From the NCBI GenBank assembly GCA_031278315.1, contig JAITKS010000182.1, positions 1 through 10,120 of the forward strand: a DNA stretch of 10,120 nt, in the 5' to 3' direction. The stretch is from Planctomycetaceae bacterium (lineage in GTDB: Bacteria; Planctomycetota; Planctomycetia; Pirellulales; Thermoguttaceae). The position numbers were made by a program, and so were the translations under genes. The notes under the pieces are model-generated. The model worked only from the letters and a program-made list of their open reading frames with translations. It did no database searches and was not told where the DNA came from. Each line of letters begins with the position of its first letter. The stretch's first letter is position 1. Below are positions 6,279 through 10,120 of this stretch, one piece after another.

Positions 6279-6509
6279 GTAATATATCAGTGGAATATTT
6301 TTTTTATTAACCACATAGGACACAGAGAACACAGAGAAATCAGATTTTGTAATTTTAGATTTTAAATTTAAGTGAATTACTAAAAAATATTTTAGCCGGC
6401 TGGAACGCAGGCGTCCCGCCTGCATCTTTTTTGTACAAAAAACGACTAAAGATGCGGTCGAGACGACCGCGATCCTGCAAAAAAATAAATTATTCCACTG
6501 ATATATTAC
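6279..6509. mobile_element. MITE-like non-autonomous element, 231 bp
   Basis: The segment begins with GTAATATATCAGTGGAATA (6279-6297) and ends with its exact complement TATTCCACTGATATATTAC (6491-6509), a perfect 19-bp terminal inverted repeat. A 12-bp direct repeat abuts both ends exactly, as expected of a target-site duplication. There is no open frame inside, so movement would need a transposase encoded elsewhere. The interior holds a CACAGAGAACACAGAG stretch (6321-6336) and two GC-rich hairpins (6407-6423 and 6454-6470). Similar end words at 309-325, 2372-2388 and 10090-10107 suggest related copies. No IS family was identified. The terminal-repeat plus duplication geometry is read directly; mobility is inferred. 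Confidence 0.6.
6407..6470. repeat. Twin GC-rich hairpins inside the MITE-like element
   Basis: GCAGGCG-TCC-CGCCTGC (6407-6423) and GCGGTCG-AGA-CGACCGC (6454-6470) are perfect 7-bp stems with 3-base loops. Between them GCATCTTT (6422-6429) pairs with AAAGATGC (6448-6455) around a TTTTTTGTACAAAAAA palindrome (6427-6442), so either two small hairpins or one central stem could form. An AGCCGGCT palindrome sits just before (6394-6401). The GC content is far above the surroundings. Such GC-rich REP-like palindromes are known between genes of several phyla. Confidence 0.65.
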
Positions 6510-6521
6510 ATTCGTTTTTTA
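6510..6521. repeat. Right 12-bp target-site duplication
   Basis: ATTCGTTTTTTA, identical to 6267-6278, begins on the base after the right terminal inverted repeat ends. Confidence 0.6.
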
Positions 6522-6592
6522 TTTTTTTAATTGAAAATATTGTCAATAAACGTTGCAATATTTTTTAATAAATACAACTTGTTTTTGTATTC

Positions 6593-6605
6593 GCCCTGCA
6601 AGGGC
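6593..6605. repeat. GCCCTGCAAGGGC palindrome
   Basis: GCCCT-GCA-AGGGC forms a 5-bp GC-rich hairpin in AT-rich DNA. A broken version (GCCCTGAACGG) lies at 5948-5958. It looks like a short REP-type intergenic palindrome. The following TTTAAG has no T-run, so it is not a convincing terminator for the PP2C gene. Confidence 0.4.
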
Positions 6606-6648
6606 AATTTAAGTTTAAAACGAATACCGAATTTTAAAGTACAATGAG

Positions 6649-6749
6649 TATAGTGATTAGCGATTCGAACTTATAATCAGTGATAATTTCCGCATGCGAA
6701 CTAACCACTAACCACTAACCACTAACCACTATACACTAGCCGCTAATCT
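6649..6749. repeat. CTAACCA heptamer array with inverted upstream arm
   Basis: Seven 7-base units run from 6701 to 6749: four exact CTAACCA copies, then CTATACA, CTAGCCG and CTAATCT. TATAGTGATTAG at 6649-6660 is complementary to CTAACCACTATA at 6722-6733 with one mismatch that would be a G-U pair in the minus-strand RNA, and a CGCATGCG palindrome (6691-6698) lies between. The array starts 14 bases beyond the PP2C stop, so it would lie in the 3' end of that message and could fold there. Its units follow one another without spacers. Confidence 0.65.
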
Positions 6750-6762
6750 TTGTGTCTCTGAA

Positions 6763-8016
6763 TTAAAGATGTCCTTTACTTTTTAATTCTCTCATTAACA
6801 AATTTATCGACAGAGCATAATTTTTGACAGCATTGGCGTAATCTTTGTTTTTTAGTGCATTTTGCGCTTTTTGTTCACCGATTTCTGCTTCCTTTGATTT
6901 AATTTTCATAGATTTGTCAACAATTGCTTGCTTTACATCTTTCAATATCTTTGATAACGAGACCGCTAAATTTTCATCCGGTTGACAATTCGATCTTGTG
7001 TACGGAGCTTTGCCGGTTTGTACCGAATGCGTAAATAACGGGTTTCCGAACAAATACGATTTCATTCCAACAAAAAAACAAACCGCAGTAACAGCCGCAA
7101 CTAATCCAGCTATACCCCCCAAAACAAAATTACCAATCACCGATGCAACGACAACTAACGCAACACAAATTATAGTAATCCCAATCAATATAGAACTCAT
7201 AAACGGCATTTTTAACTCTTCATTGACCTCCTGTTCCATCGCTGCATCGTATGTTGCCCGCACAATAATAATAGTAGTATTATCAGGACCGCCCCGTAAA
7301 TTAGTTATATTTATCAAAGTTTCCGCAGCAGTTTCAGGAGGAAGTAACGTTACAATTGCACCTATTTCATTATCTTTCACCTGTCCCGTTAAACCGTCAC
7401 TGCACGAAAGAAAAATATCACCGATCATTATTCGGTGCGGTCCTTCAATATCAACTTTTAAGTTTTCAGTCGGACCTAAAGAACGCGTTATTTGATTTTT
7501 CGGAATATGCAGCGGCGGACAATCAAACGATAACTTATTCGCCTCACAAATCTCCCAAACCAAACTATGATCAAATGTCATCTGCTCGATACAATTTGCC
7601 CTAATCCGATATACCCGTGAATCTCCGACATGTGCGATAATTATCCCTTGCGGTGTCATTGCAAACGCATCACAAGTTGTTCCCATCTCGTGAAAAGCGT
7701 CTTCCCGCCGGCTTCTTTCACGAATTCTATTATGTGCATCCATAACAGCATGTAAAAGAGCATTGATCGGAATTTCATTAGTACGCTTCAAATAACTTTG
7801 CATAACAATATCAACAGCCATTTTACTTGCGACCTCACCCGCCGCATGCGCACCCATACCATCCGCAACAACAAAAAGATGTCCGCGTGTCAGCCATTGA
7901 TGAACCGTTCCCGCTATATGTTCGCCGAAACTATCCTGATTGTTCGACCGGCGCATCCCTCTATCTGTTATTAGCGTATAAATAATACTCTTTTTCCAAT
8001 GCGGAATATTTTCCAT
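6763..8016 (-). CDS. PP2C-family protein phosphatase with membrane helices
   Basis: This 417-residue protein carries a PPM/PP2C serine/threonine phosphatase domain at about 12-255 that removes phosphate from proteins using two metal ions. Visible motifs are RRSNNQDSFG (22-31), VVADGMGAHAAGE (49-61), MGTTCDAF (111-118), HVGDSRVYRIR (129-139), LSCSDGLT (203-210) and GGPDNTT (242-248); Asp52, Asp207 and Asp245 are the expected metal ligands. Two hydrophobic segments follow at about 274-297 and 299-318, then an Asn/Gln/Lys-rich tail with predicted helices at about 350-415 that looks TPR-like in DYANAVKNYALSINLL. The phosphatase and tail would both face the cytoplasm. From memory, this PP2C-membrane-tail layout is common in Planctomycetota. 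No kinase gene lies next to it. Start ATG at 8016-8014 lacks a Shine-Dalgarno sequence; TATAAT is only 11 bases upstream. Confidence 0.9.
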   Translation of the reverse strand: MENIPHWKKSIIYTLITDRGMRRSNNQDSFGEHIAGTVHQWLTRGHLFVVADGMGAHAAGEVASKMAVDIVMQSYLKRTNEIPINALLHAVMDAHNRIRERSRREDAFHEMGTTCDAFAMTPQGIIIAHVGDSRVYRIRANCIEQMTFDHSLVWEICEANKLSFDCPPLHIPKNQITRSLGPTENLKVDIEGPHRIMIGDIFLSCSDGLTGQVKDNEIGAIVTLLPPETAAETLINITNLRGGPDNTTIIIVRATYDAAMEQEVNEELKMPFMSSILIGITIICVALVVVASVIGNFVLGGIAGLVAAVTAVCFFVGMKSYLFGNPLFTHSVQTGKAPYTRSNCQPDENLAVSLSKILKDVKQAIVDKSMKIKSKEAEIGEQKAQNALKNKDYANAVKNYALSINLLMRELKSKGHL

Positions 8017-8027
8017 CCGTACAAAAA

Positions 8028-8058
8028 ATTATAAATTGAAATCCGCAATGCACCGCAA
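8028..8058 (-). promoter_or_regulatory. Possible promoter of PP2C gene
   Basis: On the minus strand a perfect TATAAT (8033-8028) has TTGCGG (8058-8053) upstream with a long 19-base spacer. Transcription would start near 8021, only about five bases before the ATG at 8016, predicting an almost leaderless message. TATAAT is common by chance in AT-rich DNA. Confidence 0.3.
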
Positions 8059-8166
8059 TAAATACACGGATAACACTGCATTTAATACAAATAAACTATA
8101 ACAATCACACTCGAAATTTCAGTTTTCGTTACAATAAATCAAACCGAAATGTTGACACACAATATC

Positions 8167-8208
8167 CCGTGTCTCAACAAAGAGACACAAGGCATTGCAC
8201 GTCTCTAC
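8167..8208. repeat. GTCTC/GAGAC intergenic palindrome
   Basis: GTGTCTC (8169-8175) pairs with GAGACAC (8182-8188), and the overlapping AGAGAC (8181-8186) can instead pair with GTCTCT (8201-8206), so two exclusive hairpins are possible. The AAGGCATTGCACGTCTCTAC part resembles a dispersed palindrome of the type GTAGAGACG...CGTCTCTAC that I recall from cyanobacterial and other intergenic DNA. It lies between the glycosyltransferase stop and the PP2C start. Confidence 0.5.
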
Positions 8209-8255
8209 AAAATTTTTTTCGTTTTTAGAAATTTTGCTGATGACATATTATGAAT

Positions 8256-9749
8256 TTACAATTGCTGATCAATGAGAAAAATTTCTACGTTGTTTTCGAT
8301 GTAGTCGAAACGTTTTTTTGTGAATCTACATTCGAATTTTGCATGTTTTCCTAACCATTTTCTTAAATTATTATCAAGTCCGCCGCGTGAGCTTTGAAGC
8401 ACGATCCACAGTCTTCCGGTATTGTTGTGATTATTATCGATAATATTTTGCAAGTCTTCAATTGCTTTGTCCGGTACAATGTGTAACGGAATACGCGGAA
8501 CTCTAGTCGGAATATAATATTCAGCGGTACCCATTGTGAAACCGGTTAATCGGTCGCCTTCTTTCCAATTGTCTGAAACATAAGCAAACGCAGCTCTATT
8601 GTCATGCCGATTACCATCCTGATAGTAACTTACTACCGATGGTAAATTCAACATAACACATGCACTAATCCAACTCACAGCTAAAATATATCGGCAGGGC
8701 AGGGCGGATCGTAAAATCAAAAAATAAATATCCTGAATAAATAACGATGCCGTAACTATAAACGGAAAAACAAAAAGAATATTATAATTAGGATTATAAA
8801 TAATCATTAACGGTAGTATCACAATAGAAATTCCGCACACTAAAACACAAAATAACCAATACACACTGCCGGAATCCGCAACCCGAAAAATAGAAAAACA
8901 TATCCCAAGAATACTAAATAAAAAAAACTGCCAACCAATAACATTAATAAAAGATAATACAGAATGTAACGGCGAATATCCCCACGATAATGACTTATTC
9001 CACGCAGCAGCAAGCGGCATAAGATAAAAAATAGCAATCGCAAGTATCAGAATCGACCACAATATAATTATAATAATTGTATATTTTTCTCTAACAGGCG
9101 GAATTTTTTTGTCTCCCTTGATTCTTGACCGGATTGTATCAAGAACAATACCTCCCGCAATTCCGCCCCAAATTAAACCGCTCAACGAATGCGTAAATAT
9201 CATCACAACCGCTAATAGTCCTAGCAAAAATACTAATAACAATAAACGATAAATCACAACATAATATCCTAATAACAAAACTACCGAAATCATAAAGAAT
9301 GATTGAATATAAAAACGATTACATTGACTGCTTAGAATATGCTCCGGTAAAAACATTACTAATAAAGAAAGAACCAACGCTCCAACAAAACCCAATATCG
9401 GTCGAGACATCAGAAAAATCACGCCTATACTCAACGTTCCCAAAACCGCCGTCAAAACCCGTGTTCCAAATTCATTTTCACCAAATAATTTGTAGTCAAC
9501 CCAATGGATAAAATAAGAAACAAAAATCATTTGCGGTAAACGAACCAACTGCGTTTCCTCCGCTTTCACCGTGCCGTCTTTAAGATATTCTTCTGGAACA
9601 CTCATTTCGTTAAATAAGATTTTTGTCTCCAACACCGTAAAAAGCTCATCCAAATCAAAAGACCACTCGCCCAGACAATAAAAACGCATCGCACCCGAAA
9701 TAATAGTCAATAACAAAAATATCAATACATTACTTCTAAACGTTGTCAT
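8256..9749 (-). CDS. GT39-like (GT-C fold) membrane glycosyltransferase
   Basis: This 497-residue protein is mostly membrane helices, starting with one at about 7-24, followed by roughly ten more up to about residue 375, then a soluble C-terminal part of about 115 residues. WSFDLDELFTV at about 29-39 in the first external loop matches the Asp/Glu motif of GT-C enzymes (ArnT/PMT type) that bind metal and lipid-phosphate sugar donors. SSQCNRFYIQSFF further on matches the R-x-Y region of that family. Such enzymes move a sugar from a polyprenyl-phosphate carrier to protein, lipid or polysaccharide on the outer face of the membrane; the acceptor here is unknown. Start ATG at 9749-9747 lacks a Shine-Dalgarno sequence. 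Neighbours give no hint of substrate. Family call good, function general. Confidence 0.8.
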   Translation of the reverse strand: MTTFRSNVLIFLLLTIISGAMRFYCLGEWSFDLDELFTVLETKILFNEMSVPEEYLKDGTVKAEETQLVRLPQMIFVSYFIHWVDYKLFGENEFGTRVLTAVLGTLSIGVIFLMSRPILGFVGALVLSLLVMFLPEHILSSQCNRFYIQSFFMISVVLLLGYYVVIYRLLLLVFLLGLLAVVMIFTHSLSGLIWGGIAGGIVLDTIRSRIKGDKKIPPVREKYTIIIIILWSILILAIAIFYLMPLAAAWNKSLSWGYSPLHSVLSFINVIGWQFFLFSILGICFSIFRVADSGSVYWLFCVLVCGISIVILPLMIIYNPNYNILFVFPFIVTASLFIQDIYFLILRSALPCRYILAVSWISACVMLNLPSVVSYYQDGNRHDNRAAFAYVSDNWKEGDRLTGFTMGTAEYYIPTRVPRIPLHIVPDKAIEDLQNIIDNNHNNTGRLWIVLQSSRGGLDNNLRKWLGKHAKFECRFTKKRFDYIENNVEIFLIDQQL

Positions 9750-9890
9750 AAATTTTGAATTGTAGAATAAAACAAATAATTATTGTAACGAAATATCCCA
9801 AACGATGTAATCAGCATTAACAAATATAAAACACCAAAAAAATGAAAAGACAACAACAATAAAATATTCTCTGCTAAATAAGTTACAAAA

Positions 9891-9917
9891 GTTATAAATA
9901 AGATTGTTTGTTGTCAA
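9891..9917 (-). promoter_or_regulatory. Possible promoter of glycosyltransferase gene
   Basis: On the minus strand TTGACA (9917-9912) is followed after 15 bases by TATAAC (9896-9891). The boxes match consensus at 6 and 5 of 6 positions; the spacer is a little short. The message would have a leader of about 130 bases. Confidence 0.38.
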
Positions 9918-10089
9918 TTTGAATTGCATCGATAGATATTCTATTTATTCAAAGGGTGAAATTTTATCGATATTATCGGCAAGGTCAATAGAGTTATTTA
10001 CCGTTTTGAATATTCGTGTAATTTCGAGTGTTTCGAGTTAAACAAAAATTAAAACAAAAATGTCAAAATAAAAGTTACGAAAAAAACAT

Positions 10090-10107
10090 TTCCGCCGATA
10101 TATTACA
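10090..10107. repeat. Terminal-repeat-like word at right edge
   Basis: TTTCCGCCGATATATTAC resembles the end of the MITE-like element (TATTCCACTGATATATTAC) with the final GATATATTAC identical. It is preceded by a decayed TTCGTG-type block, as in copies A and B. A left partner was not found inside the window. Confidence 0.45.
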
Positions 10108-10120
10108 AATTGTATAATTT

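Larger units (their letters stand above)
5812..6762. other. Long repeat-rich intergenic region between S46 and PP2C genes
   Basis: A 951-bp gap with no open frame of note on either strand. From left to right it contains a TTGGTT-rich repeat (5821-5880), a pair of TATACGTA words (5988-6009), a pair of CACGTG palindromes (6083-6088 and 6100-6105), the MITE-like element with its 12-bp flanks (6267-6521), a GCCCTGCAAGGGC palindrome (6593-6605) and the heptamer array (6701-6749). No S46 promoter could be assigned with confidence. Confidence 0.7.
9750..10120. other. Intergenic region upstream of glycosyltransferase gene
   Basis: AT-rich stretch without genes in either direction. It holds a possible minus-strand promoter (9891-9917), an ATCGATA/TATCGAT inverted repeat (9928-9934 and 9965-9971) just upstream of that promoter, a decayed TTCGTG-type block (about 10012-10040) and a terminal-repeat-like word (10090-10107) at the window edge. 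Confidence 0.55.

Noticed and set aside
6454..6470. Intrinsic terminator for the PP2C or S46 gene
   Set aside because: The GC-rich hairpins are followed by mixed sequence rather than a T-run and are paired inside an element with terminal repeats; neither gene ends close enough.
6701..6749. CRISPR-like array
   Set aside because: The repeats are 7 bases long and contiguous with no spacers, and no cas gene is present.
6998..7495. Plus-strand open frame of 165 codons
   Set aside because: It is the antisense of the PP2C gene, whose catalytic motifs are all in place; the low-complexity product is a mirror of that gene.
2396..9749. A minus-strand operon linking trpS, S46 peptidase, PP2C and glycosyltransferase
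   Set aside because: Gaps of about 240-950 bp carrying repeats, an insertion-like element and separate promoter-like boxes argue for independent units, and the products share no pathway.
9928..9971. ATCGATA/TATCGAT inverted repeat as an operator of the glycosyltransferase gene
   Set aside because: The arms are short, 30 bases apart, and ATCGAT is itself a palindrome, so the symmetry has little weight.

Overview
The window comes from an AT-rich bacterial chromosome. Six protein genes (one cut off by the left edge) fill about 70% of it; the rest is unusually long, repeat-laden intergenic DNA. The gene set fits a low-GC member of the Planctomycetota/PVC group best: an exported S46 peptidase, a PP2C phosphatase fused to membrane helices and a C-terminal helical tail, a lone GAPDH, and translation starts mostly without a Shine-Dalgarno sequence. 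This is an inference from gene style; Bacteroidota is the main alternative. No rRNA, tRNA, CRISPR array, intact transposase or phage gene was seen.

Layout. 1-186 is the 3' end of an SGNH/GDSL-type hydrolase on the + strand. 187-1072 is a long non-coding stretch with degenerate TTCGTG-type repeats, a candidate structured RNA ending in a clear intrinsic terminator (884-924), and inverted repeats in front of the GAPDH gene (1073-2089, +). GAPDH has the only strong Shine-Dalgarno sequence in the window, and a strong hairpin terminator follows it (2241-2286). All remaining genes are on the - strand: trpS (3358-2396), a signal-peptide-bearing S46 dipeptidyl-peptidase (5811-3661), a membrane-anchored PP2C protein phosphatase (8016-6763) and a GT39/GT-C-like membrane glycosyltransferase (9749-8256). 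Gaps of about 240-950 bp separate them, so they look like single transcription units, not an operon. They share no pathway: glycolysis, tRNA charging, extracytoplasmic peptide breakdown, signalling and envelope glycosylation.

The most interesting part is 5812-6762. At 6279-6509 lies a 231-bp non-coding segment bounded by perfect 19-bp inverted repeats. A 12-bp direct repeat abuts each end exactly (6267-6278 and 6510-6521), the signature of a MITE-like non-autonomous element with its target-site duplication. Words closely related to its terminal repeat occur near 309-325, 2372-2388 and 10090-10107, so this end sequence appears to be a dispersed family in the genome. The element carries GC-rich twin hairpins, and other short repeats surround it, including a CTAACCA heptamer array.

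No multi-gene novel system was found. The points worth following up are the MITE-like family, the candidate non-coding RNA upstream of GAPDH, and possible near-leaderless transcription of trpS and the phosphatase gene.
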